Below, one piece after another: positions 21,771-34,113 of a stretch of 64,000 bases of DNA. The stretch comes from Narthecium ossifragum (Eukaryota > Streptophyta > Magnoliopsida > Dioscoreales > Nartheciaceae): assembly GCA_963920575.1 (NCBI GenBank), contig OY986974.1, positions 7,454,617 through 7,518,616 of the forward strand, read 5' to 3'. The position numbers were made by a program, and so were the translations under genes. The notes beneath the pieces were generated by a model. It was not told the DNA's origin. It saw only the letters and a program-made list of their open reading frames with translations, and did not search any database. Within the stretch, counting starts at the first letter, position 1, and every line of letters begins with the position of its first letter.

Positions 21771-23135
21771 ATAATTGAAGAAATCAAGTTATCAAATTTA
21801 CGCAAATGAAACTACTAACTTCAAATCATCATAACCTTAAATCTATTCGCCTAATTGATATAAAACTTGATATACCCACTAATTGGCATACCCGAATCAC
21901 ATATCCAAAGATTAGGTCAAATGGGGAAAAGAAATTAGATGAAAACTTATAAATTCGGTTTAAAATCAGATTTGATAAACAACTCAATTCCTTCGAAAAT
22001 TCCTCGGATTAAAACCAAAACTTTGGATCAGTCTTAAAGGTCACTAGGATCAATATATCCAGAAATCAAACCAATTGGATATCAATTTCCCACTTAATTT
22101 CCTATATTTAACTAATTGCCTTGTTTCAGCACAGTCCGACAATTAATTCACCAAAAATCGTACATAAATCTAAAAAATACGAAACCAGTTGGATTTGAAA
22201 GTAAACTCAGAGATCTACAACTACATAAAATCTGGAAATCCGAAACAAGAGTGTATTTAAGCTGAAACATAACAGTTTCAATTAAAGCAGAAATCCAGAA
22301 ATTAATCAAAGAAAGGTTGCTCAAATCCGGATCAAATCTACATAAAATCCAATGAAACATCAATCAGTTAGTAAGCATATCTAGGAACATCATCTAGCAC
22401 AAACAAATAAAGGAAACAATGAATCAAACAACCTATAACACCAAAACAAGGGTTTAAGTTAAGAATCCTACCTCTCTACGCTAATCCTCTCTTAATCTCC
22501 TTTAATCCATGCTAATCCGCCTTCCTCCCTCGATGTCGTTGCCTCCAAGTTCGCCGGGGATCCGTTGGGAGTCGTTCGACACCTCCGTTCTCGCGCGACG
22601 GGGAGAAGAGAAGAAGAAGAAGAAGGGGATGAGGGGGGAGGAGAGAGGAGAGAGGAAAAGAAGAAAAAAGAGGAAACAAAAGTGGTTTTGATACTAAAGC
22701 TAACTTTGATCTCGGTCGTCCGCTCGATCTTTCCCGATCGAGCTCCGATCTTCCGACCGAGAGCGCCTCTAAGAACCTAATCAACCGTATGCATCAATCC
22801 AAGGCCGTGTGTGCACTGCGTGGGTGTGAAACCGACTGACAAGACGTAATTTACCAAATTGTTTTTTGGGTCCAACCGGACCCATGACCCTCGACCCATG
22901 ACCTCAAGGTCCTCCTTGAGGTTCAACTAGTTGCAAATCATTTTACAAGCTTTCCACCAAGCTTCCGGGTGCTCAAAAACCTTACAATCTTCTCCCAATA
23001 CCTCTTTGGTATCCTCCAAAGTGTCTTTTAGATTCTCTCAAAGTTTACTTAACAACTTAATATAGTTTTATAAATATTAAAGCTCTCAAGAATGATGAAA
23101 ATGAAAAACAAACTTGCTAAAATGTATACCAATAT

Positions 23136-26100
23136 TGTGAGGACCCGTACCTCCAACCCGGTCAGACCGTGTTAGGTCGAGGGTCTGGTTTTGTGGTTTG
23201 GTTCGGTTGGCCTTGTGATGCGATCGGTTGATCGCATCGTTGTTTTTGACCCCAGGGGCATTTTGGTAAATTTTCTCCCTGACGGTCAGTTTCACACTGC
23301 CTTTGATTGATGTATGTGATTGATTAGAACCTTAAGGGCGCTTTCGATCGGAAGATCGGAGCTTGATCGGGAGAGATCGAATCGGACGGTTGTGATCGAT
23401 TCTAGCTTTCTATTTAAACCCTTCTCTTTTCTCTCTCTTCTCTTTCTTTCTCTTTCTCCCTTCCTCTCTCCTTCGTTGGCTGTCGGCTGGAGCTTTGGGC
23501 TGCGGCTTTTCGGCGTGGATCCGAGGCGATCGGAGTTGAGGATCTTGTAGATCGTCTGCACGTCTATACATGTAGGTGTTTCTACTCAATTCCTTCGAGT
23601 TGGTAACCCTAGGATCGTCCTTTTGTGTTTTGTGGCTGTTGGTTTTGGTTAGAATGCTATGATTTTCTGTATTCTAGTTCCTTTCCGTGTTTGGAAGCTA
23701 GCTATGGTTTCAGTTCTGTATTCTTTCGAACAAATTCTGTATTTTTGTCGGTTTTTCGACGGGGTTGGACTCAGATATGATATTTCACGATCTGAGTTTG
23801 GTTTTTATTGCATGAATGAATTCCCCACCATCAAATAGACCTTTCTGCAAAGTTTGAATGGATTCCATCGCCGTTTGATAGATCAAATCCAACAAATTTA
23901 GTTTTTCGTCGGTTTCGTCGGCTTACGGACAATTTGATTTATTTCGAAGGATTTGATCATCCAAAGTTGGATTTCTTAGTGTCATTAGATTCCCCACATC
24001 CAACTGCACATGCCTACCAAATTTGGTTTGATTTCAATACATTTTGATAGATCAAATCCAAGAAATTGGATCTCAGGTACTATTCGACACTATTCACTCA
24101 TGTGTCGAGTATGAAGGATCAATCATTTGGATGAAATGATCGATCACTTCCGTTGAAGTATTCTGCTCCGTCTGAAGAAGATCGATCCTCTTCTTGACAG
24201 AGGGTGTTCCTTCATCCCCAGACAGATACCCACTTTGGGATGATCGATCTTCTTGGATGAGAAGATCGATCCCTCTTTCTCAGACTGAACATCCACTTTG
24301 GGATGATCGATCTTCTTAGATGAGAAGATCGATCCCTCTTTCCCAGACTGAACGCCCACTTTGGGATGATCGATCTTCTTAGATGAGAAGATGGATCCCT
24401 TTTGCTCAGACAGAAGACCCGTTTGTGGATGATCGATTTTCATAGGGTATGAAGATCGATCATTTGTTTGTTGATGGTTGGATACGAAGAGAAGATCAAT
24501 CTTCACAAGGCGTGAAGATCAATCTCTTATTTGCTACCAACATATTTTGATCCGAATTCGATGTTTTCGATTTCTTTTCGACCCGGTTTTCTCGTGGGGT
24601 TTTACCGATGATAAGTAGTGATTATTTTAGTATTTTAATCGGGATTTTGACCAGTTTATCTTCGGAGTACGCCGTAAGTTGTATTTCAAATTGGGTTATC
24701 GTTTTTTACCGACTTTCAAGCAGTTTCCCGATAAGCATGCTATGTCTATATATATATGCGTATATATGTAGTTTGTGAATGCTTTATCACTTTATGGGTT
24801 ATCGGGGGAGTGACGACCCCCGGGAATGTTTAGTATAAATGGGTCGGAGGTGTGGGTTGCATGCTTAGTATAGATTTACCGCTTTGATTAATAGCCCCGT
24901 TGATTACCAGCGTGCACCGGGGGCATAACCCGTTGTACTGATAGATTATACATCTTGTATGTGTGGCTTGTTGGCTTGGTTGGGGTTGTATCCCCTTGTA
25001 GCAATTTCGGTTGACGGCTGTGGACGCCGTTGTATTGGCGAAATTGGCTTTGTTGCTGTTGCTTGGCCGTTGGCCAGTTACCTGCGGGGTAACTGTGGAA
25101 CCTTAGTCTGTCAGGTGCCGGAGAGCACTGAAGACTATTGTATATCTGTGTTTATTGCTTTGCTCTAAGCATTGTATTACTAGTATAGCTTATCGGAAAT
25201 TGAGACCATTGCTATGCTCACCCCTTTGGCTAGCTATAGGCTATGCCTAGCCCTATATAATTGATGTCATGTGGTTGCATGCTTATATCTCTTTATCTGT
25301 GCATGAACATTGCATGTATTTTGCCTACATTAGAGCATAAGGCTAGGGTGCAGGTGAATAGGGTCTTCGCCGATCCGAGGCTCTCGGGTAGCTCGGATCT
25401 ATCTCTTTCACCGTGGTTGGGTAGGAAGGACTAGGGCGTGATTGTTATGCCAAATCATTGTATTCTCGAGGATGGGTCTAGTTGGCTACTATCTGTTGCT
25501 TGAGGTGTAGAGGTCGCCCAGAGTTCTCGTCTCATGCTCGGTATCCGTGTTAATGGAAGTTACGTGCTGCCCTGGGTCCTACCCCTTTGTTGTTCAGCGC
25601 TGGGCGCTTGGTGGTTGAGAGGGACGACTGTTGATAGTTGAGGTCACAGAGCGCGTGCCCTGGGGTAGGTGGTGGACGTAACATGAGTTTCCCTTAGAGA
25701 TGAGACAGAACCCGGGACTTTGTAATTTTCCTTTTTTCCTGTGCGATGTAGAATAGAGTGGAACTCTACTGAGCTTATTGCTCACTCCTACCCGGGTTGC
25801 GTTTACAGGTGCAGGCGTGAGCTCATCCTCGGTGGTTCCAGCTGGATCAAATCTTGGCGGCGCGTCGACTTCCGGAGGCGTTTGAGGTCTCAGAGGGACA
25901 GATGTACATTTTGGCAGTTTTTGTTTATTGTTACCTTTGAGGAGAATGTACTTAACGTTTAATATATGAAATCATGTTCCCTCTTTTGATTGAGTTCTAT
26001 TCCGTAATGTAGTATTTAGTTTTACCTTTATGCCCTTGGAAGTCTTTAAGTTCAAATTTATTCCGTTTTGTGTATTGTCGCGCCGTATCGGATGTAAATA

Positions 26101-26157
26101 GTGTAGGTTTCCCCTCATGCCCCGGACCGGATGGATTTTCTGGGTCGGGGTGTGACA
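23136..26157 (+). mobile_element. 3.0-kb solo LTR of a Tekay/Del-type retrotransposon, TSD AATAT
   Basis: It starts TGTGAGGACCCG and ends GGGGTGTGACA, with AATAT at 23131-23135 and 26158-26162. A giant LTR of this kind is usual for the Tekay/Del chromovirus lineage. The start wording (TGTGAGGA[TC]CCGT) is shared with the LTRs at 36905-39331 and 41544-45212. At 24138-24540 there is an array of 63-bp units with GATCGATC palindromes. No internal region remains. Confidence 0.93.
24138..24540. repeat. 63-bp tandem repeat array with GATCGATC palindromes
   Basis: Each unit holds two cores, of the form 'gatgatcgatcttctt' then 'gagaagatcgatccctc', plus a spacer such as 'cccactttggga'. About three good units and diverged ones on both sides are present. 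Because 63 is divisible by 3, the array yields a 120-aa minus-strand frame with a 21-residue repeat, which I do not regard as a gene. Confidence 0.9.
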
Positions 26158-26162
26158 AATAT

Positions 26163-26745
26163 TCCCCTTGGTGCTTCTACAAGTTTACTGCATCTTCCCT
26201 CTTATACTTGAGCTTTAAAGCCTCCAAAAATAGCTCCCAATGGCTATTTTGCTTTTCTCCAACGGCTATATTTTTGACTCTGCGCACACTTGAGGTCGAC
26301 CCTCGCATCATCCGCCATATCGACCATAGTGCTCAAAATATAGCTTGGATCAACCGCCAGATTAGCCTTCAAGCTTCACGATCGACCTTCGCATCGACCG
26401 TCAGTCTCTGTGAGAAAATGATGTATTCATGGTCGATGCCTCATTCGACCGTCGCTCCTTTAAATTAAGTCAACATTGTTCATGGTCTATCCGTGCATCG
26501 TCCGCCACATCGTCCACCGGCCTACAACATTTAAAAGCGACTTTTCCTCCAAGCCAATACTTAGCCAAAGTATAACATAACCAAATAACCTCCGTGGTCG
26601 ATCCGTGCATCGACCACCGCATCGACTGCCGCATCGACCGCGAGTACAAAAACATCTAAACATTGAATTTTAATGAGTTCCAAATTAAGGGATATAGATG
26701 TCAAATCATTGTTTATCATCATACACATATTGGCATCATCAAAAC
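26163..26745. other. Continuation of the solo LTR target; no gene recognised
   Basis: The sequence joins with 22930-23130 across the solo LTR. It has several 'cgaccgt/catcgaccgc' units (26290-26650), again short GATC- and TCGA-rich repeats. No coding signal. Confidence 0.5.
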
Positions 26746-26749
26746 AAGG

Positions 26750-27625
26750 TTAGGATCAACACCCAAGTCCTCCTAGCACGGTGGCCTCGGGTAGATGGAT
26801 CATCACCCAAGTCCTCCAAGTCCTCGTCGCCGCTCCGCACCAAATGCCATGTCCAGCTAGAGCTATAGAAGAGGAGCTGACGCCTACACCTGTAAAACGC
26901 AGCCTGGGCAAGAGTGAGCAACAAGCTCAGTAGGGTTCTACTCTATATCACACTGAAAGGAGGGAGGAAACAATAACAGTGTCGTTTCTCCGTCTAAGTC
27001 TAAGGTATGTCAAGGGGCCCCATAACTCCATTGATGCCTCAAGAGCTCCTGTCATGAAACCTCTCGCTTGAACATATTACCAATGGGCCACGGAACAGTA
27101 ACAAGCAGGATCACCCTTACCCAAGCAGGATTGCACTACACGAGAACCACGTCGAGAATACATCAACAATCATCTTTAACACTTAGCCTTGGAGAACCGA
27201 CACGACCTCTAAACCTCAATCAATATAATTTGTAGCCAATTAGACATTAACCTCGAGAATACAGAAAATTCAACATTACAATCACGCCCTAAACCTTGCT
27301 ACCCAGTCTTGGTCCTAGAGCTAAATCCGAGCTGCTCGAGCCCTCGAATCGGCGATCAACTCATCGCCCACGCCTAACCTTGAATGCCTCTAATGCATGC
27401 ACTTATACAAGCAGCTAGCCTAGGTGTCACTATATGTCACAACATCAATTAAATAGTTCAACATGAGGTACATCTAAATTAACACCCTCGGCGCAACGCC
27501 GGTGACCACAGTGGATCAAACAACAAACCAACAAATAACCATACAGGTAAAAATATACAGGGCACACCTTCGGCCCATTTATTCTACAAATTCTTGGGGG
27601 TCTTCACGCCCCGGTTAACAACATC
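26750..27625 (-). repeat. Tekay/Del-type LTR fragment
   Basis: It is homologous to the 3' part of the other LTRs ('acgcagcctgggcaag', 'gagctgctcgagccctcg'), minus orientation, cut off at about 27625 by another LTR. Confidence 0.7.
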
Positions 27626-27633
27626 TCATATTG

Positions 27634-28724
27634 ATGAGTGCGTGAAAGTGTACTCTGAATAGCCTTATCACCAGGCCAATTGCTGGATTCTTCATTCTTA
27701 ATTGGCTCCTTAGTATTGTTTTTACACTTATATTATGCTTCACAAAGCTTGTTGAAAAATGCATGAAATAGGAGTCAAAAGGAGCAAAGAAGATGAAAAG
27801 ATTACATGGGTCAACTTCAAAGATTAAACTGTACCTGCTCAAGAAGAACCAGATTATACTCTATACATGATTGGAAAGCTCTGAAATTCTAGTTTCTGGA
27901 GAATTTTACGGTTTATGATTCCGAGTTTCTAGAGGAAGTTACGACATTTTTTGTACCAATGGTGCAGTGCTGAAAAAGAAGTTGAAATTTTAGAATTAAA
28001 AGATCGATCTTTCTTTCAATAAAAGATCGATCTTCTGTGCGCCAGACATGACAGAGAGCAATGTTTGAGAAGAGAGGGCATGACTTGAGCAGATCAATCT
28101 TCTTCTTTAAAAAGATCGATCTCTTCTGAAACTGAGGTGATAGTTGAGATATGAAGATCGATCTTCATGTCTAAGAATATCGATCTTTTATGTGGCTGAA
28201 GCAGACAGAGAGTATCGTTTCAAAAGATCGATCTCTTCCTTTAATAAGATCGATTTTCCTCGGGCACATGCAATTATACGGGATGAAAAGATCGATCTTT
28301 ATCCCTATAGAATATCGATCTTTTGTTTGACGAAAGAGAAAAATAAAGAGCCCAGATTTAATCCGAATTTGACAAGCCTTGGGGGTTATAAATAGAAGAC
28401 TTAGGGTTATTCAAAGGGGAGGTTGGACAACAATTGTAGGCAAAGGATAGAGGAGAACTTTCATCTCTATGGCCGAGTAAATCTTAAAGGCATGGCGGGC
28501 GGATGACTGAGCAAGGACGAGGGTTTCTTCTTCATCGATGGTTCATGTTTTGATTTTTATTGTTTAAACTCTATATACTTGTATTGGATCTTTACAGATT
28601 GCTACGTGGTTGAACATTATTATAAATCTAGCCATGCTTCTTTTATGATATTGTGATCCCATAGTCATCTTTTTTGTTTCCTACCTATTCTCGTGAAACA
28701 TTTGTTATGCATTGCCTGTGGTGA
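27634..28724 (+). repeat. Athila/Tat-type LTR fragment with GATCGATC palindromes
   Basis: It begins TGATGAGTGCGTGAAAGTGT, a start I associate with plant Athila/Tat LTRs. At 27998-28325 it carries at least six GATCGATC cores with arms such as aaaAGATCGATCTtt. It is interrupted at 28724 by the solo LTR 28730-31084, and its continuation begins at 31085. Confidence 0.65.
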
Positions 28725-28729
28725 CAGCC

Positions 28730-31084
28730 TGTCACGCCCCGCCCCAATTTAAAATAAAATATTCCAAATTTCTCAAAAAAAAATCGACATGACCCTTGGG
28801 CACGGGCACGTGAGATCACTATTACAACATGTCAATAGATACAACTACACATCCTAAAATAATTAATCAAAATCTTTATTTCTTTACAATCATTCACCAC
28901 ATCTAGGGGCACATACGCCCACATCAATTCAAATACTATACGTGTACATGCATTCATTCATCTCATTCATTTCATATACATAGGACTTGTAAACATCAAA
29001 ATACAAGATAATTCAGCCAAATCCTCAATATACAATTCTATTTCATATCCAACATATAAATGCTTTATCATACATAAGAGAATAGACATAAGGATAAAAT
29101 GACTCCTCATCCTGAGACAGGACCTCCATGGACTGCACCGGTCTCTGGCCTACCCATAGGTCCTCCTGCACAAAAACCAAAACCTAACAAAAATGAGCTC
29201 TAAAGCCCAGTAGGAGTCACCAACTAAAACACTGGTGTACACCCACCTATCCTAGTATACTGCCCAAGTATGGTCTGGCTAGTATGGGTAAGTCTTACAC
29301 GCACAGTCGCCGCGTCCGGCCGTCAATGCTCGCCCATACCCCTATAGACTCTATACCCAGCCCCAGTATACTAGTATAGGTACAACATCCTATACTAGTT
29401 TACTGATCCTAGTATGGTCTGGCTAGTCTGGGAAAGTCTTACACGCACAGTCGCCGCGTCCGGCCGTCAACGCTCGCCCAGACCCCTATAGACTCTATAC
29501 AGGCCTCAGTACACTAGTATAGGCAACACATCCTCAATCAGATCAAATCCTCAGATCAGATCCTCAATCGACATAGCCCCTAGACTCTGACTAGTCTAGC
29601 TACAGGACCTGACTAGACCCAATCACAATCCCTGTCCTAAGACAGCCCGACATTCCTAGCATGTATGCATAATCAGATACATAATAATAAACAAATATAA
29701 TAGTTCATAAGTTCTCATATATGCATACAACATAGGAAAAGCTTAGCATAACATTCCATAGCATGATTAAGCAAGTACAGGGCTCAACTAGCCCAACACA
29801 TCATAACATTATCATGGCATATATAGCATCACATATACACATACATACATCACGAGTCACAAAGATTACATATCATCATAAGAAACACAACATGCACAAC
29901 AACACATCATTAGCAAGCAAAGCACAACAAATCCTAGGAGGTAACTCCTACCTCAAGGAAGCAATCCAAGCGTAAACTCTAGGTCCCGGAAACCACGTCA
30001 CGCTCCGACACCTGACGGCCGCTCAAACGATCGCCTAAAGCACAAAATCAAGATTACGATCAAGTAGGGCTCCAAACGCCGTTAAATCTACTAGAATTGG
30101 ACCGATCTCGAAAAACCCCATTGGAACGGCACAGAAAACGACAAGAAGGGCCGTCAGAGGCTTTAGCAGCACGTTAGCAAACAGCTAACAGGGCGCTGTT
30201 GCGTGCACAAGGCACTGTCCCGTGCACAGGGCACTGACCTGTGCACAGGACAGTGACCAGTGCACCAGGCTGATCACGCGTCGGCTTCCTCCCGTAGGAG
30301 ATCGCCGGAGCCCACGCCGAAGCTCCGTCGAATCTCCTAACCAGGTTGCTTAATCACCGGACAGCCACCACTGCGAAGAGAGGGAAGAAGCTTGCTTGCT
30401 ACCCCAAGTACCGGATCCCGAGGAAGATCAACAGCCACGGCCAGAGGAAGGCCGGCCGGATCTTCGCCGGAATCCATGGCAGGGAGGAGGATCAAAGATC
30501 CCCTGCCATGGGTAATGCCGGACAGGGCTCGGAGAAAGATGCCCCGGTGCTGCAGTCGCCGAGGGAGGTCCCTGTCGCTGTCCATGACACCTTCTCCGGC
30601 GAGCCATCGCCGGAGAAACCCACAAAAGACCCAAACCCGCCGGAAAACCCACCAACCAACTCGAAATCGAAGGAGAAAAGAGCTGGAAGCTTACCTCAAC
30701 CAAATAGGAGAAGAAATCCGGCGGAAACCCACTGGATCTTCATTCCATAGCGAGCTCCACCTTCTTCCTCCCTTCCTTCTTCCTTCTCCAGCGCCGATCT
30801 CTCTTCCTCGCTGCCGATCTCGCCCTCTTTAGCTCCAGCGCCGGCGATCTCCTCCTCCACCCTCTCGATCTCTCCAGCTCCCTCTCTTTCTCTCAATCTC
30901 TCTCTCTCCCGATCTCACTCCTCTCTCACTCGGGTTGGCAGCCAAAGAAAGGAAGGAAAGAAACGGTGGGATTTTTCTAGAAGGAAGGGGTCTTTTTGCA
31001 TAAAACCCCCCACAAAATGAGAAATTACGCCATAAGCCCTCCAATTTACATAAAAGCCCGGAAAATTATACTTAGGCCCTTACA
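28730..31084 (-). mobile_element. 2.36-kb solo LTR, TSD CAGCC
   Basis: The forward strand starts TGTCACGCCCCGCCCC and ends GGCCCTTACA, with CAGCC at 28725-28729 and 31085-31089. The reverse strand therefore starts TGTAAGGGCC and ends GGGGCGTGACA, the Tekay/Del pattern. It contains a ~147-bp tandem duplication at about 29250-29530. Long frames at 30340-30900 are GC-rich low complexity. Confidence 0.92.
29250..29530. repeat. Tandem duplication in the solo LTR
   Basis: Two units of about 147 bp share 'agtatggtctggctagt' and 'acgcacagtcgccgcgtccg'. Confidence 0.85.
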
Positions 31085-31199
31085 CAGCCGGTATTGCATA
31101 CTCTTACTACACGTTTGGTTCGCACAATGAATGAGAGGGCGGAATGGGAATGGGATTTGGAATGGGAATGGAATAGGAATGAGATTAGGAATGGACAAT

Positions 31200-32599
31200 T
31201 GATAAGTCACTAATTATTCCTAATTAAACCCCTTAAATTACCTTTATTAGGCTTAGAGTAGGTGTATTTGATATCCTATTGCTTGATTTCAGGTTTAAGT
31301 AGGATTTTAGAAAAAAGACCAGAAATTCGGCCAAAAATCACTAAATTCTGTGAAATGACTGCTTCGTCGACTGTTTGGAAATAAATCACCAGACATTCTA
31401 CACAATTCCAAATATTCTGAAATTCTTTGAGATGACAGAAGACTGCAAGAGCTACAACTTTCATGTTGAAGACTTTGTGAGATTATGTCCACATTGGCGT
31501 CAGTTTTTGAATCCAAGTCAGAAGTATGGAAGTTGGAGAGAAAAGATGAAGAAATTAATTAATGACGTGGCAGTTAATGACCCAGTCAAACCGACTGGTA
31601 TGATGGATCGGATTTGAGTCCGATCGATCGCTACGATGACGTCATCAACCCGAAATTTAGGGAAATTAGAGTTTAAGCTCAACTATAACTCCTAATTCCG
31701 GGATCAAGGGTTTCTAATACATAAGGGGGTTATTCCAGCCGAAAATTGGCATCTCTTGGAGCACTTTTGGAGGAGAAGGTTAGGGTTTTGAAGACGGCGA
31801 TCTTTCCGCGGGGATCAATGGCTTCATCTTCTACACCGATTCATGATTTTCTCGAGATGAATGGCTAGATTTCTTGTTCTTAGGAATACCATGAAACCCT
31901 AGTGTAACTTTTGGTCTTTCTTAGTTGGATTTTTATGAACTTCTCTACGTATAATCTCATGAATATGTTTTTAATGATTATAGAGTTGAAGAAACAGAGT
32001 TCCGTTGACGTATTCTTAATCCTACATGATGGTTGTACTTGATTGTAGATATTCATGAGATAGTTTTCATGAGGTTTGTGATATGCCTTTGAGATAATCT
32101 ATACTACGTGAAGATAAGTCATGCTAAGGTCATTAGAAGTAGAATAACTTAAGATAATGGTAGGACCAAAGATGATTTATGCCAAACAAAGATAGATTAT
32201 GCCGTAGGAAACATAAAACCTTCTCTTAGAGATTCGTGTGAGCTTGTAACTATATGATCCATAATGCTTAGAGAAGTGATCAAGATGATAACTATGGAAG
32301 ATTAAAGGTGAAACTAGGGTGGATTGTGTATTTCCTAAGACATCTTTTCCAGTTGATTAAAACCTTAATATTTTCTTTGACTTTCTTAGATAGTTTCAGT
32401 TAGATCAATCTATCATTGAATCTGTTAGCTTAGATCTAGAGTTTTGAGAACTGATTTTGTTTTTCCTAGTAATTTCCCTTGGTTCGACTCCAGATTTCAC
32501 CACTAGTCTACGTAGTAGTATTAGTGCTTGAATAAGGATATAAATTTAAGATTTGATTGAGGTTAACAATGTTTTAACGATGACGTTTGCGAACAATCA
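31200..32599 (+). mobile_element. Solo LTR of an Athila/Tat-like family (1.4 kb)
   Basis: It starts TGATAAGTCACTAATTATTCC and ends near TTTGCGAACAATCA. The flanks are ACAAT (31195-31199) and ACTAT (32600-32604), one mismatch. The same family gives 35233-35836, 43309-44742 and the LTRs of the element at 58129. It is inserted in a 'ggaatgggaatgg'-rich repeat whose halves are at 31110-31199 and 32605-32710. Confidence 0.85.
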
Positions 32600-32604
32600 A
32601 CTAT

Positions 32605-33071
32605 TATCTAGGTGATTTTGTGATATCAGGATTAGGAATAGGAATGAAGCATCACCGTGTTTGGTATACAAACAGAAGCCTGAGAATGGAATAGGAATGG
32701 AGTACAAATGACTAAAATAGCCTTCATATTTAATAAGATGGTGGGGAACCATATTCTTACTATTGCATTCCACATATTGCTATTGATGGTTCAAATGAGC
32801 CCCATCTCATTGCAGAGCTCACAACTACAAATTATAGCAGTGCCATAAATATAGCCCTTAGGATGCTTTTCTTGAACAAGAAATTCGGTCGCTAGCGGTT
32901 AAAAACATGAATTCATGATCAACAATTGACATAGATCAAATTTGAAAAAGATCAAATATGTCCAAAATTAACTACAACCAAGTCCATGTTTGGCATAAAT
33001 TAACTACAATAATATGATAAAATATCAAATATGTCCAAAATTGATATGAGCAACTTCATTCAATGCTTCAT
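32605..33071. other. Flank of the solo LTR, probably part of a DNA transposon
   Basis: It contains 'gtgtttggtatacaaac' and 'ggaataggaatgg', matching the style of 31110-31199 ('acgtttggttcgc'). It leads into the Harbinger-type ORF1. No coding signal of its own. Confidence 0.4.
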
Positions 33072-34113
33072 TCAATGCCGGTCGAGGTATCGGGCTCTTT
33101 GTTCCATTGGAAGGCCAAAAAAATAGGAAATAAGTGTGTGATCTGCACCCATTTTGTATCCAGCATCGTCTCTTTCATCTTCATTCAATCCTTCCAATTT
33201 CTGCCGCTCAGAAAAAAATTTATCTTTCCTATGAAGAAGTAACTTGTCAATACCTATAGCTTGGCTAAGTTCATGAGTCACATGCTGAATTTTGGAACCA
33301 ATAATTGAACCAACTTGATGAATAGCCTCAATAACTTCAGCTCCCGTATTGGATTTCTTCCGCCGTTTTACCCGAGATGAAGTAATTTCACTTGGACTGC
33401 CAATGTCTACATGAGTAGCGCACATGTTTACATCTGCTTGAGAAGCAAACATGGTGGCATGACTTGTAGACATTGGTACATTCTCCTATGCAAACCAATC
33501 GGTATTGTAAGGTGGTATATATTGACTTTCATCAATGTTTTCAATTTCTTCTTCCCTATTTTCCTCAACCACATCAGCAGGTCCCTCTGCATCTTTTCCC
33601 ATTGCTCGATCCTTGGCAAAGATTACACAGAGTGTTTCAAAGTGGTCTAGCTTCTTGTGTCTGAAATTAGCTGCTCTTTTATGACTCTGCAAAGATTTAA
33701 AATGATATGTAAGTACCATAGAAAAAATTACTACAAAACTAATAATAGTAGTTGACTTGCCATTGAGCTTAAGGTAAATTTACCTTGATATATTCATCCC
33801 AAATAGCTGGCTCAGCTACCACGTATTTGTTGACAGGATCCCAACCAAATCCACTGGTATTTGTACCATAAATCATGTCATAGACAATTGAAAAGTCTCT
33901 TTTCATAATTTTTAACCTTGATTCTATGTGTGTGTTTCCTTTTATTCCAGCATTGGGTAGTTGTTCTTTGACGGCAACCTCTAAAATTATTAAATATCCC
34001 CCTTTGAACCCATTATCTGCATTATGAGTGCCCTTGTTATACAAATCCATCAATGTAGCAATAAGTATGGTGTCCTCCTCATCAGTCCATTTGTGCTTAT
34101 CTCCTTGAGACAT
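33072..34113 (-). pseudogene. PIF/Harbinger-type Myb/SANT-like ORF1, one nonsense codon
   Basis: Exon 1 (34113-33784) starts MSQGDKHKWTDEEDTILIAT, a Myb/SANT-like DNA-binding domain of the type found in PIF/Harbinger ORF1 and in many plant 'L10-interacting MYB-like' proteins. The tryptophans in KWTDEE and GFGWD are present. The donor is ATCAAG/GTAAA. Exon 2 (33686-33072) continues SHKRAANFRHK, HFETLC, AKDRAMGKDAEG, and ends with FFSERQKLEGLNEDE and RARYLDRH. The frame is open except for a TAG at 33486-33488. ORF1 normally works with a separate DDE transposase to bind TIRs, and no transposase is visible here. A single stop suggests a recently dead copy or a domesticated relative. Confidence 0.75.

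Larger units (their letters stand above)
20188..22920 (-). repeat. Tekay/Del-type LTR, minus orientation, diverged
   Basis: It is homologous in reverse to the solo LTR at 23136-26157. The 3' end (GTCACATCCCGACTC...) is at about 20188. The stretch at about 20600-20640 with 'cgcagcccggatag' matches the region before the end in the other copies, and the 22690-22860 block matches the first 250 bp. The right end is blurred. It holds a 78-bp tandem duplication (about 20703-20855) and an AT microsatellite (21679-21729). Confidence 0.75.

Noticed and set aside
24144..24506. 120-residue minus-strand frame with 21-residue repeats
   Set aside because: It is the translation of the 63-bp DNA array inside a solo LTR. 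The periodicity keeps any frame open, and there is no start context or homology.
24138..24540. CRISPR-like array
   Set aside because: Repeats without unique spacers, in plant LTR DNA, and no cas genes.
30340..30900. Overlapping frames of 130-146 residues
   Set aside because: Mirror-image low-complexity translation of GC-rich LTR sequence within the solo LTR 28730-31084.
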